Below are positions 20,468 through 30,804 of a DNA stretch of 64,000 nucleotides, piece after piece. The stretch lies in NCBI GenBank assembly GCA_003184365.1, contig NKYR01000025.1, positions 248,001-312,000 of the forward strand. Reading direction: 5' to 3'. The notes below the pieces were generated by a model. That model worked only from the letters and a program-made list of their open reading frames with translations. It was not told where the DNA came from and did not search any database. This DNA comes from Evernia prunastri (lineage: Eukaryota; Ascomycota; Lecanoromycetes; Lecanorales; Parmeliaceae). The first letter of the stretch is position 1. The number at the start of each line of letters is the position of its first letter. A program made the position numbers and the translations under genes.

Positions 20468-23400
20468 TTAAGTGTAAACCTCCTCGGTGAAAGCGTTCAG
20501 ACTGAGTCCTTCTTTCGCAATGTCCTCCTTGATCAGGAACAGCAGCGGCATTTCTACGAGCGTTCCTTTGATCGTGCTCAGCAGTTCCTTTACCTCCCTT
20601 GTACCTTGATCGCCCGGCGAGAAATTCGATTCAACCACGTGACCCCACTTATATTTCGCCGGTTTCTTTAAGTCCTTCCCTTCAGCATTTTCATCCGCGT
20701 CCTTGAAGAAAACTTCGTAGAACGCGTTGTAATCTTTCCACGTCAGTACACTGTCATGGGGGACAGGATGAAAGATTTTTCCAAATGCATCACTGTTGGT
20801 CTGGGCACGGCTATTCCACAGATCAAGGAACCTGTCCGACAAGGGATCCATCACTGCTTGATCCTCGCGGGAACCGTAGTCGTAAGTATTGGGGACACCA
20901 ATTGGCTCAAAGTTCTGGTTCGGCTGCTCCATATTCTGCGGCACGAGCAGGCCGAGATGCTTCCGGAAAAGCTGTCGTCGAAGGGTGGCCGCGAATCTTG
21001 CCGCACGATGGGGCTTGCCGTCCATACAGGAGTCGATAGAGATAGGATCTTCGATGATACAGGCGATCTCTGAATCATGATCGCCAAGCTGTGAGCGATC
21101 GTTGAGGTTGGCGGATCCGCAAATAACAATGCGGTCGTCAGCAATAAGGACCTTTCAAAATTAGCTCCCGCTCATTGATACTTTGAGCCAGCTCACCTTT
21201 GAATGGATGTAAAGCTCCTCGCTGACAAAAGCTTGGATTTCTGGAATATTTCCATTCTCCCAAGGGACGTCCCGGATATCTCTACCACCGAGCATGTAGC
21301 ATTCGGAGACCGAATCCCAGTCGCCAGTGTGGAGCCCTTGTTGCTTGTTTATGGTCGTCGTTGCTTGTTGATATTGCTGATAATTCTGACGACCGATGTA
21401 CTGCGCGCTTCGGTATTCGGCAGGCAGTTCTACAGCGGCATCATGCTCGTATCGGGCATCTTCATAATTCACGCCACTCATCTTCTCAGCATTCTCCATT
21501 GATCTGCCAACATTAAGACGATCGTAGTTTCGCAGGTTATAGAAGCGAACGTATTCCGTAGGATCGTATCCTTCCTTGGCGATCATTTCCATGATACTAT
21601 GTCCACCACGATTAATAGCATTGTACTGGAACTCCATGATGGCCCGAGTTCCAAGACTGGCATCATCTTTGAGATCTCCGGCAAAACCTGGGACTGCAGG
21701 AATGACCACGATAATCTTGTACTTCTCGCCAGCCCTTGCTGCACGTAAGATCCGCTCGACAATCGCCGCGCCAATCTTATTCTTCACGGGCTTCTGTGCA
21801 TCCGTGCACGCTGTGATGAAAAATTGATTCTCAATGTACACAAAATGGCGACTATTCTCGATGATGCTGATGTAGGCATTTGCGATCGAATGTTCGGTGG
21901 GTACCCCATGACTCCACTTGGTACAGCTTCTGACGATTTGACAGGATATGCCGGCTTCTTCAAAGTGACCATGCAACTTGCTATAGTGTTCGTTGCCACT
22001 CATGTATTGCCGACCGGCTTCAAATCGTCCCATCATGTTTTCTTCTAAGGTCTCTGCCTTTTCTTCGAGATGCTCGCGATGTTGGTGATGGCTGCCTGGT
22101 GATGCCACATATGCACTCATGCCGCGAGCCGCATCTTCCTCGTCAGAGGTCTGACCACCAATGTCGCGGCTTGAAACAGGAGGTGGTGGGAAATACGGCG
22201 TCTTCCCTTGAGCGGCTCCAGATGAGCCTGCGGTCTGATGTCCAGATTGCTGTGGGTTATATTGCTGGTACGTCTGAGATGCTGGTGGAGCCGCCGGGGC
22301 GTTTTGATAAGGTATTGTCCCCGCAGCGTTCTGGGTGAAGGTGAGCCTTGAATATCTCGTATTTTTCCGAACGTCGTATTTCTCGTTGTAGATAAAATTC
22401 CAGCGTTCTACAAAATGTGCTCGAAGATCTTCAACAACGGGGCCACTCAGACAGATTGAGATATCTGACCAGCCCATCCTTGAGCTATCTCTGCGGTCCA
22501 ACTTATTCTCTTGGTAATGCGAGACATCTTGGAAGTCCATAATCCTATCGAACATTAACCACAGTATTCGTTGATGCGCCCACCAAGGCTAGTATTCACC
22601 TGGCGTTGTTGTAGTCCTGCCCCGGGAACACAATGTTATCAAGATTGGAAGGGTGACAGTCAGCGATCGGGTGCTGGTTCGTATCCCATCTTCCATAGCA
22701 TAGATCCAGCCCGCCCATAAAAGCAATTTTGCCGTCGATGAGACACAGCTTCTCATGATGCGCCCAGTAGAGTACGACGTCCTCGTTCATGCCATAGATA
22801 GCCTTCAAAGCGTCTTCAGGTAGCTGAGAAGCAGTCTTGGCGCTTAAAGAAAGATGCTGCAAAGAGGATAAGAAAGAAGACTGGAGAGTTTGGGCATCGG
22901 GGAGATGATCGGGATGCCGGAAGACCGCTATGTTTGGATGAAGGGCCTCCAAAGCGTGCTTGGTGTGATACGAGCAGACTGTCAAAGGAGGGATAATCAG
23001 CGGATTCTCCCTCTCCACGTGTTCGAGAGACAAAAAGGTAGCGGCAAGTCCCATGCCACTGAGCGCTCTAGTTATAGGGTCGGTGTTCCTTGGCAGAAGA
23101 GAGTGAAGATAGTCTGGCAAGGTGGGAGAGAGATACTTACGCGTCAGAGCTTGCGTCACCTCCTTGTAGACAATAACGTTGACCTTGACACCACGTTGAG
23201 CGGCTGCTTGGAGCATGCGGTCAAGTCGATACTGCTCATTGTTGGAAGGAGGTCTCCGCAGGTAGAGCTCCGGTGACAGCCACCCTTATAGATCAGTCAG
23301 TCGGAGAGGTGCATGATAGCGTATAGGATGCTCACAGTCTAGGATCCATATGGATTCTGTGGCTTGCTCCAGAGCTCTAGATACAGCCCACATATAACCA

Positions 23401-23849
23401 CAACCATCGACATACCACTTTGCGTCATTGCGAGTTCTTTGGGCCGCAAAGCTGCCGTATCGATGTTGGCTAGCATTGTGCATGCCATCATCGCATTGGG
23501 CAGCTGCATGAGTGTGGCTATGCTTGGGGCCCATTCCACCGAGCTTTTGGTCGATCCCAGAGCCAATGTCCTGGACTACGTCTTGTAACTTGCCAAAGAG
23601 GAAGGAGCCTAGACCGCCGGAAGGTTTGGTTTGATTGCTGCCATCGTTTTGGGGCATGTACTTGTCTCGTACTTTTCGGTAAGTATCTCCAATCAGACCT
23701 CGCTCACCCCCTACTCCCCCTTCATCAAAAGCTTCTTCTCCTTCTCCTTTTTGGCCTCTGCGGCCTGTCTTTGAAGGTCCGGGATAGTCTCCGTAAGCTA
23801 AAGGATCATCCTCTCTTTCACCAGAGTGCTGGCCAGCTCTGGGGTCCAT
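20468..23849 (-). CDS. Phospholipase D (1022 aa, five exons)
   Basis: Hydrolyses phosphatidylcholine to phosphatidic acid and choline in membrane signalling and trafficking. Exons in minus-strand order: 23849-23336, 23284-23141, 22978-22600, 22544-21197, 21151-20468; introns are 51, 162, 55 and 45 bp. Both HKD motifs are intact: HHEKLCLIDGKIAFMGGLD (HxKxxxxD, about residue 300) and HSKVLIADDRIVICGSANL in the second half, formed across the last intron. The segment WILDWWLSPELYLRRPP, formed by the first splice, is typical of eukaryotic PLDs. I see no PX or PH domain; the N-terminus is Gly/Glu-rich and polar, so membrane targeting would differ from yeast Spo14. A Gln/Pro-rich insertion (about residues 400-480) separates the two catalytic halves. 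The 162-bp intron is 3n and stop-free and would otherwise insert 54 residues. Confidence 0.93.
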
Positions 23850-24238
23850 TTTTGCAAACCACGGGAAGACACAATAACAATGATAATGATAATGATGATA
23901 ATACTAGGAATTGCTGTTCATTCCGAAGACAGCCTAAAGTATGGTGTGAGACGACCATTTGTGCCAGGCGCCAGAATAATTGAGCACGTGCTCCGTGCTG
24001 ACCTCAGATGCAGCTGAGCACTCATTGACCAATCAGCGTCCACCCGATTCCAATCCAACTGTCTGCAGGGAAGGCGCGAGCCGCAACAGACACTTCGTAC
24101 TTTACACTGCAAGGATGAAACAGTAAGTATATGACTAGGAGTACTACTGTACATGAATATCATCATTCTGCATCTTGCCAGTGCCTTAACTTAAGAATTG
24201 GCAGCGGAGATGGCGGCGGTCTCCAAGGTTCACTACTT
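23850..24238. other. Upstream region of phospholipase D
   Basis: Promoter-proximal sequence with an ATAATGATAATGATAATG run at about 23880-23905. No gene or other feature seen. Confidence 0.5.
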
Positions 24239-24364
24239 TACGGAGGACGACAAAAAGTCCTGGACGCCAAGACTCCCTCGGATAGCGCCCCTTATACAAA
24301 GCTAGGGCCGTCTTCCGGAAGTATAATATTAGCGTGTCCGGGACTTTTGGTGTCGTCCTCCGTA
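24239..24364. repeat. 126-bp foldback (inverted-repeat) element
   Basis: Begins TACGGAGGACGAC and ends with the exact reverse complement GTCGTCCTCCGTA. The match continues inward (AAAAAGTCC against CCAAAAGTCC, a 2-base indel), leaving a loop of about 65 bp. The element is flanked by TA and shares its right-hand TA with the larger transposon that follows. It is probably a tiny non-autonomous foldback transposon, or part of a target site with a stable hairpin. Confidence 0.65.
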
Positions 24365-25094
24365 CCTTAGCGGAAGGCTATGAGTTCAAAGAACGGTACT
24401 GGAACGGTATCGATTAGCGGAATCGCCAAAAGGCGGTTTCCAGGTAGCGATACCATGTCACCGTTCTATCTTTACTACGTTATAAACATTATTCGGTATT
24501 ATCTTTGATACGGTAGAAGACTAGTTTCAATAAAATTACGCTTCTATAGAAGATACGGTTAATTCAAAAAAACTAAGATACCCACAATTTACTTAAGAAA
24601 TCACGACACCAATATTCTACTATTAAATTATTAGAAAAATGCCAAGCCAAGCACTCGGAAGTATCATATGTCGAGAAAAATCAACGCTCTTCTAAATTTG
24701 AGTGCAAAAATGAGCGATTTAGACAATTTTCTCGCGGGGGGTGACTTTCCCCTACCTCCGGGCAGGAGGGTGTGGGGGCTACCTTAGGTATCATGGGTGC
24801 ATGGGTATCTACCTAAGGTAGGACCCTGATCGGAAGCTGGTATCGGATCAAGAAAGGCTACTAGTCACTAGCTTCGTAATCTATCTTTAGACAGCTACGG
24901 TGTCAGAACGGTTTCTTCTTAGCTACGGTATTTCTAGAAATACGTATTAAACTTTAACACCGTTTATTTTCAAAAACGTATTAAAATCTTCATCGCCTAA
25001 AGGCGGAGGTGAGTCACTAATACGTATTAAAAAAAGGACCGTCTATATACCGTTCCGATACCGTTTTTTGAACCTATAGACTTCCGCTAAGGTA
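24363..25094. mobile_element. MITE-like element copy 1 (732 bp, TA-flanked, about 50-bp TIRs)
   Basis: The left end reads TACCTTAGCGGAAGGCTATG then GTTCAAAGAACGGTACTGGA. The right end, read in reverse complement, is TACCTTAGCGGAAGTCTATA then GGTTCAAAAAACGGTATCGG. The terminal inverted repeats are therefore about 50 bp with a few differences. TA at both borders fits a Tc1/mariner-type target duplication. The interior is AT-rich with no transposase frame. A second diverged copy lies at 60841-61509 and shares internal blocks such as AATCAACGCTCTT and GTGCAAAAATGAG. The differences are largely C/T and G/A, suggesting RIP. Confidence 0.85.
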
Positions 25095-25219
25095 GAGTGG
25101 TGGAGTAAACTGTAAAAGTCAATCATGACGACCACTACCCGACATTTCTCTGCTCTCACCTTGACGACATCCTGCATCCGCATCCTCTTCTTCTTCTTCC
25201 CATATCACTCTATATTTCA

Positions 25220-25926
25220 ATGGCTTCTGCACTCCTGCGGACAGTACCAAGAGCATTGCCAAAATTCACACCAACACATCAACGCCTCACCCCTCTCATA
25301 TATTTGAACATTGCTAGAATGGCTACTAGCGGCGCTCGAGTTGCTACCCTAGATGCAAGTGGAACGTCACCTAGTTGAATGGCACACACTGACCAATTAC
25401 TCAACAGTCAACCCTCCGCGATCGTCTCCCCGTTCAAGCTCCTACTCTTTTCGAAGCAAAAGCAGCCAAGAACCTCACCTTTGAAGACATCGCAAAGCAG
25501 CTCGGCCGCAACGAAGTAGCCGTTGCAGCTATCTTCTACGGCCAAGCCCAAACCACATCCGAAGATGCGGAGAAGCTCGCCGACATCCTTGGAGTAGACA
25601 AGGGCACACTCGGCAAGCAATTGGCAGGCTACCCATTCCGGGGCCAGGTCATGGATATGCCGCCCAAGGAGCCGTTAATCTATCGGCTCTACGAGATCGT
25701 ACAGAATTATGGATACGCATACAAGGCTGTACTGAATGAGAAGTTTGGGGATGGGATCATGAGTGCTATTTCCTTCTCGACCAAAGTCGAGAAAGAGACA
25801 GACAAGGATGGGAACAATTGGGCTGTCATCACCCTAAGGGGCAAATGGTACGTCGATAATCATGGAGTCGCTTTTCTGGACAGATGATTGGCTTACAATA
25901 TTAGGTTGCCTTTCTCGAGATTCTGA
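25220..25926 (+). CDS. cynS: Cyanate hydratase (cyanase; 198 aa, three exons, GC-AG intron 1)
   Basis: Catalyses bicarbonate-dependent breakdown of cyanate to ammonia and CO2, detoxifying cyanate and releasing nitrogen. Exons are 25220-25354, 25408-25847 and 25905-25926. Intron 1 (53 bp) starts GCAAGT, the classic rare GC donor, and ends CAACAG; it is the only way to join ATLD with STLRDRLPVQAP in frame. Intron 2 (57 bp) is GTACGT...TTAG and leads to the short last exon LPFSRF. Family features: an N-terminal helix-turn-helix-like domain (LTFEDIAKQLGRNEVAVAAI), then the catalytic domain with Arg and Glu in IYRLYE and Ser in GIMSAISF, matching the known Arg/Glu/Ser triad. Two in-frame starts exist. 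ATG 25319 gives 165 aa, close to the usual 156-160. ATG 25220 adds 33 residues rich in Arg/Leu/Thr without acidic residues (MASALLRTVPRALPKFTP), resembling a mitochondrial presequence. Confidence 0.92.
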
Positions 25927-26430
25927 TCGAGATGTGATAACGCGTGATATGTATATGTACATATAAATGAGTAGTAAAAGCTTCGATATTTCTTCCCCCA
26001 TTTTGCAGAGATTCAATCCTACACGATGTCATCATTGTGATCTCGCCCATTTTCCTTTGTAAACCCTACTTGTCGCTGAACACATTGCTCTTACCATGCC
26101 TGTCCGGGTAGAAATGCCAAGCCCAAGTTACGAAGACACCGTAAATGCTGCTTCCCGCTTCGTTCACTTCCTCCACGCGTCTATCCACGAGAATATTTCA
26201 CCGCGGCCAATAACCAGCGCTCGGACACCGTCAGGCCATCAGCAATGCTGTGAAAGCCAAAGACCGCAAATCAAATGATCAGCTTTGAAGAAACCGGATA
26301 ATGGGTCATTGATTGACTGTTTACACTACCGATAGGTAAGTGTCGAACTAGCCCAGCTCAACACAGCCCATTGACTCTGTGAAGAAACTTCGATTTCAAG
26401 CTTCAAGGTGTTCTCCGGGCCTCAGAGAAA
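25927..26430. other. Intergenic region
   Basis: Between the cyanase stop and the next start. It includes a TATGTATATGTACATATAAATG patch near 25948 that may serve 3'-end formation. No gene recognised; a 60-codon frame at 26096 has no support. Confidence 0.4.
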
Positions 26431-26964
26431 ATGGGTCAAAAGCAATCTAAGCGCGTCTCCTCTACCTCTACGGCGTCCCTCCTCACCACCTACATCAGCT
26501 CTCCCCCCAGCATCAGCTCCCCATCAAACCCAACCAGTCCCACCAGTCCCACCAGTCCAGACACCCCACTCAGCGACATCACCACCCCAACAGTCCCACG
26601 CCAGCTCACCCGCATCTCCGAAATCCTTGATCCCCGAGATGTCCTCCGTGAACAGACTTACCTCGACTCACCCTCCCGCACCCGCTCATCCTCCCAAGCA
26701 TTGACCCTGCTCAACCCACCGAAAGCGGGCATCGTGCATTCGCCGTCCGGGAACGCATTAGGAGCGGAGGAGTTCATTGCGCATCCGGGCCGGCCGCTGG
26801 CGATGTGGGAGAGGCAGGAGAGGGTGTTGCAGGCGACGAGAGAGGGGATGGAGCGGTTTGAGGCGGAGAGCAGGGCGGGGATGAGGAGTAGGATGGGAAC
26901 GAGCAAGGAGGAGAAGCAAGGTGGGAAGGGTGGGAAGAGGCGCGGGTGGTGTTGTGGGCTTTGA
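26431..26964 (+). CDS. Predicted N-myristoylated, Ser/Pro-rich small protein (177 aa)
   Basis: I recognise no named family. The start is a textbook N-myristoylation signal, MGQKQSKR: Gly2, a permissive residue at 6 (Ser) and a basic residue at 7, so the protein is probably anchored to the cytosolic face of a membrane. The first 60 residues are Ser/Thr/Pro-rich with a TSPTSPTSPDTP repeat, an obvious target for proline-directed kinases. A helical segment (PLAMWERQERVLQATREGME) follows, then a Lys/Gly-rich basic region and the C-terminal GWCCGL, whose adjacent cysteines could be palmitoylated. The context GAAAATGG is good. The coding strand changes from C-rich in the first half to G-rich in the second. 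Neighbours give no functional clue. Confidence 0.7.
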   Translation: MGQKQSKRVSSTSTASLLTTYISSPPSISSPSNPTSPTSPTSPDTPLSDITTPTVPRQLTRISEILDPRDVLREQTYLDSPSRTRSSSQALTLLNPPKAGIVHSPSGNALGAEEFIAHPGRPLAMWERQERVLQATREGMERFEAESRAGMRSRMGTSKEEKQGGKGGKRRGWCCGL

Positions 26965-27607
26965 TCCCTGTTCGAATGGATCGTTCTGGCTGAGCACTGT
27001 AACTAGCTGGCATTGCTGGGGTAGAAGGTAGCTGTAGAGTTGGGCTTGTAAGCTGATGTGCTTCTGAGAGTCAAGAGCTACGTTACCAAGCATTGAATTC
27101 ACCAAATTGGCCTTTATGGCCTCTGTTTACCTTCGAACCTTGGAGTGATCTTGCCATCTTCCATCATTCACGACCATCAATTCCATACTTTTTGACCGAA
27201 TCCTAACCAACCACTTTCACCCGCAAAATATTTCCCTGCGATTGCCGGGGATCACTTGCAAGAAGTCTGTCTCCAAATTTCAGTCTTACTTGACCCTCTC
27301 AATTCCGAACATTCGAGACTTGTCACTGAGCTCGATTTCTCTATCTTACTCGCTCCAACAATAAAGCCACATTCAACCAAAGCTTCGTTGACGTTCCAAC
27401 TAGCTTGCATCAAGTTCAAGAGAATCGGCCTTCCGTTGTTCTCAGAAAGGCCCAGGCTTGCTGCAGTCACTTTCCAGAGCGTCTACTTCACTTGCCTTTA
27501 GCAAATTCTCACCTCAGGATCCTCTCCGTTCCATCACCTTTTCGACAACACAACACTCATCCTTCTAATATCCATCACCGCTGCGACGACATATCATCAT
27601 AGTCGTT
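26965..27607. other. Intergenic region / promoter of the zinc-finger gene
   Basis: No supported gene. The 3' part is CT- and CA-rich, as expected of a fungal leader (CATCACCTTTTCGACAACAC). Confidence 0.5.
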
Positions 27608-29485
27608 ATGGATCATACTAAGCTACCGCACCTTCGTGCAGGTAACAAGCAACAACAGCAATCCAACAGCACAAATGGCAACGTCACGAAGAATGCCCAT
27701 GCCGAGCCACGCAGTAACTTGCCTTCTAACGCCAATAGAGTTCAAGGTACCGTTACGAGTGGCTCGGCTTGGTCTGGCAATCGCTCAGCAAGCTTGCTTT
27801 CCAACCTCCGTGGTCCTGCTGTCGTCAAACCAACAACCCCCACAGCGTGGAAAGACTACGCCAGCAAGGCTTCATCCTCCAAGGCATACGCAGGCCAAGC
27901 CTCATCTTCCAAGGCATCAAACATGGAGCAGCTAGTGACTGCACATTCAAGCCCTCAGTGCTCGTCATTCCCTCATACTCGCGGCGACTCAACGGCAACT
28001 ACTCAAGCTCCCAAGCCAACACCAACCATGAACGCAGGCAAGATCGCCAAATCTGCCAAACACGACAGCAAGGTTCCCTGCACTTATGAAAACTGCACTC
28101 GTGGCTTCACCAAGGAGACGGACATGAAGAGACACAAGGATGAAGATCACGAGTGGTGCCGCCTCTGTAACGTGGACTGCGCCGACGATGAGGCATTGCT
28201 TGAGCATAAGGTTCAAAGTGAGATGCATATATGCTGCGATATTTGTGGTGAGGACTTCCGTAGCGACAACGGCAAGGAGCGTCACATGAGACAGGTGAGG
28301 TCATGATTTTGGTTTCTGTCTTTTGAAATCGTTGACTGACACTGATAGAACCACGCCACAATGCAAGAGGTCAAGTGCCCAGCTTGTTATATTGTCTTTG
28401 AGAAAGGTGCTGCTCTAATTGACCACATTTATAATAATAAGTGCCGTGATCGCCGTGGGTTTATTCCGGACAAGGTCAACCAGGACACCATCAGAGCATA
28501 TCGAGCTGCCGCAGCATTGCACTTGGATGCCATCTGTGAGCGACCCAGTACCACAGGCGCAGAGATCGCGGCGATACAACCCCAATCGGAGAGAGGTACA
28601 TCTTTCGTCGATAATTCGGAAGGCGGTGTGCGTCTCAACATTATGGACGACAATACACCATACGGCCATCTCACTGCTCGATCTTTAAGCCGTGCTAGAG
28701 AGTCAGACACAAGCGATGTTGAATCGACGATTGCATCGAATGGAACAGAGCGCCCTACCTTTGACGACCGCGAACCTGAATTCCCTGTCCTTCCTTTGAG
28801 TAATGGCAAAATCTTGGGAGGTGGTGTGATCGAAGGCTTGCAAGCTTTACGGGTGGAACCTCCTACTGCGGTTCCTTCGGGCAAGCCGGCCTGGAGTGCA
28901 AAGCTCTTTCCGGCAGCCAAACCAACGCCAGTGACGGGAGGGGGGACTGCTCCTGTTAGACCCAGCGATCGTAGAATTGTCTTGCCTTCGGCTTCTGGTA
29001 CAGACTACGGGATTAGTACCGATTGGGACAACTTAGCGCTGGAACGTGATCCGGTGGATGACATGTACCACTGTCCTTTCTCCAGATGCCTGTAAGTTCT
29101 GAATCAATCCTAAGCCCCTCCGTTTGCCATTTCCCGGTAGCTGATTATCAACAGTGAAACCTTCAACCGCTTGGATGGATTGAAGACGCACTTGGCCTCG
29201 GGCTTTCACCAGGGAACGGACAATCGCTGCTTGAAATGTCTTAAAGTATTCAAGTCGCCAGCAGCACTGACAGCTCACATGGAATCCAACAGCGAGCGTT
29301 GCAAAATACGTGACTCGAACGCATACGGCCACGTCCTCCACGTCGTGTCTGGTGGCTTCTTGAAAGTGACGGGGAGGCATGCCGATGGATCGCTCAAAGT
29401 TGAGGCCCCAACGATGGAAGAGCTAGAGGAGCAGATGAGGAATGAGTCTCTCCCCCCTCACCTCGATGAAGACTATCCGTGGTGA
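27608..29485 (+). CDS. C2H2-type zinc-finger protein (586 aa, three exons)
   Basis: Probably a nucleic-acid-binding protein. Exons are 27608-28294, 28349-29091 and 29155-29485; introns of 54 bp (GTGAGG...GATAG) and 63 bp (GTAAGT...CAACAG) keep the frame. Residues 1-155 are Ser/Ala/Asn-rich and probably disordered. A cluster of fingers follows at about 158-260: CTYENCTRGF...H...H, then CRLCNVDCADDEALLEH, CDICGEDFRSDNGKERH and, formed across intron 1, CPACYIVFEKGAALIDH. After an acidic/Ser linker (about 280-460) two more finger-like units appear near the C-terminus: CPFSRCLETFNRLDGLKTH, formed across intron 2, and CLKCLKVFKSPAALTAH. The acidic tail ends HLDEDYPW. Both splices restore finger spacing, which strongly supports the model. 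This arrangement is common among uncharacterised fungal C2H2 proteins; a target cannot be named. Confidence 0.85.
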
Positions 29486-30054
29486 TTGTCACATTGCGGA
29501 AGGACTATTACCGGCGGTATTGACAGGTGTATCTTTTAAACCACTGGCACATCTCGAGCGGAGGATCTGGCATGCTATCTTCCAGAAAGCGATCAGCATG
29601 GTCTCCGGCCCAGCATATCGGGAATAGCTGCCTATCATTCTTCACCATTTCCTTTTTGTCATTCACCATAGACTTTGATATGACACCAGGAGCATACATA
29701 GAAAAAAAATAAAAAGGCATCACATACATAGAAGATAAGGACCTCTCCAGCCCAGCACCTATGCAATGCTCGCTACCACGTATGATGTGCAATACAGACA
29801 CTATCCCCCCTTCTCACTCACTCTCTCCCTCTCTCCCTCACTCCCTCACTCCATCCTTCCTCCCCCACAAGCGTCTATAAATGTGTACACCCATGACGCT
29901 TTGTCAGATCACCAACTCGGATACTGTGACAGTTGCAAGCGCCCGTCTCCAATCAGGTCTTGACTGATCAAGACCTACTTTAGTTATCCCTCCCCCCCCT
30001 TTTTTTTTCTTTTCTTTTCTTCTGTTGTACAACGTTTCCCCACCAGCACAGCCA
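29486..30054. other. Convergent 3' intergenic region
   Basis: Between two convergent genes. Contains CTCACTCTCTCCCTCTCTCC simple sequence (29812-29870) and a pyrimidine run ending in T-rich sequence near 29985-30020. No gene seen. Confidence 0.5.
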
Positions 30055-30804
30055 TCACTTCTCCTGGCCCTTGTCATCCTCCCCACCCTCCCCCTCCGCA
30101 CCGCCATTCCCATCCCCACCACCACCAAACCCGGGAAACACCTCCCTCACCTGCCCCATGATGATGTCCCCGTACCCCCTCCCCTTCCCCAGCTCCTCCC
30201 GCTCCCGCTCCAGCCGCCGCTTCTGCCACCCGGTCCGCTCGTCGCCCATCCAGATTTTGCGCGCGAGCCCGATCACGCCGTTCGTTGGTTGTGGTTGTTG
30301 TGGTTGTGGTTGTTGTGATTCTATCGTCGTCTCCGGACCCCCGCTCTCACCCTCACCGTCACCCTCCGTATCCCTCTCCCGCCCCGACATTCCGTACTTC
30401 GTTACCCCTCCAGCACCCGCACCATCCCCATCGTCCATCCTTCCCCCACCCCCCCTCCTCATCATCCTGCTGCGCTCGGACCGCCCAGACCCAAACGCCA
30501 CCTCCTCCGCCGACACGACCCATGCCCCCGCGAGCGAGAAGGTGTACAGGTCTAGCTTCCGCGGCGGGAGGAGGGCGAGCACGGGGCAGACGAGGAGGAG
30601 GGTTAGGAAGATGGGGCGGAGGGGTGGGGTTGTTGTTGTGGTTGTGGCTGTGGTTGTGGGGGTGTTGGTTGAAGGGGGGGAGGGGGGTGTGGAGGGTGGG
30701 TTTGTGGTTGGGAGTGTGGTTGGGAGTGTGGATGGAGATGGAGACGGAGATGTAGATGTAGAGGGGGGTTGGGGAGAGGGCTGAGGCGAGGGCTGAGAAG
30801 CCAT
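30055..30804 (-). CDS. Small Pro/Thr-rich protein with a hydrophobic segment, conserved-looking (249 aa)
   Basis: Single-exon gene; the start ATG at 30804 is chosen because the frame upstream (to 31242) has the composition of a leader. Residues 1-60 are almost entirely Ser, Pro and Thr. A hydrophobic pair follows: LRPIFLTLLLVCPVLALL, then a polar turn RKLDLY and TFSLAGAWVVSAEEVAFG, consistent with two membrane passes or a re-entrant hairpin. A Gly/Asp/Ser-rich linker leads to a conserved-looking C-terminal part, IGLARKIWMGDERTGWQKRR, and a helical ELGKGRGYGDIIMGQVREVF. I recall this C-terminal pattern in uncharacterised fungal membrane proteins but cannot name a family. The coding strand is C-rich in its 5' half and G-rich in its 3' half, making shadow frames on the other strand look long. 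Confidence 0.6.
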   Translation of the reverse strand: MASQPSPQPSPQPPSTSTSPSPSPSTLPTTLPTTNPPSTPPSPPSTNTPTTTATTTTTTPPLRPIFLTLLLVCPVLALLPPRKLDLYTFSLAGAWVVSAEEVAFGSGRSERSRMMRRGGGGRMDDGDGAGAGGVTKYGMSGRERDTEGDGEGESGGPETTIESQQPQPQQPQPTNGVIGLARKIWMGDERTGWQKRRLEREREELGKGRGYGDIIMGQVREVFPGFGGGGDGNGGAEGEGGEDDKGQEK

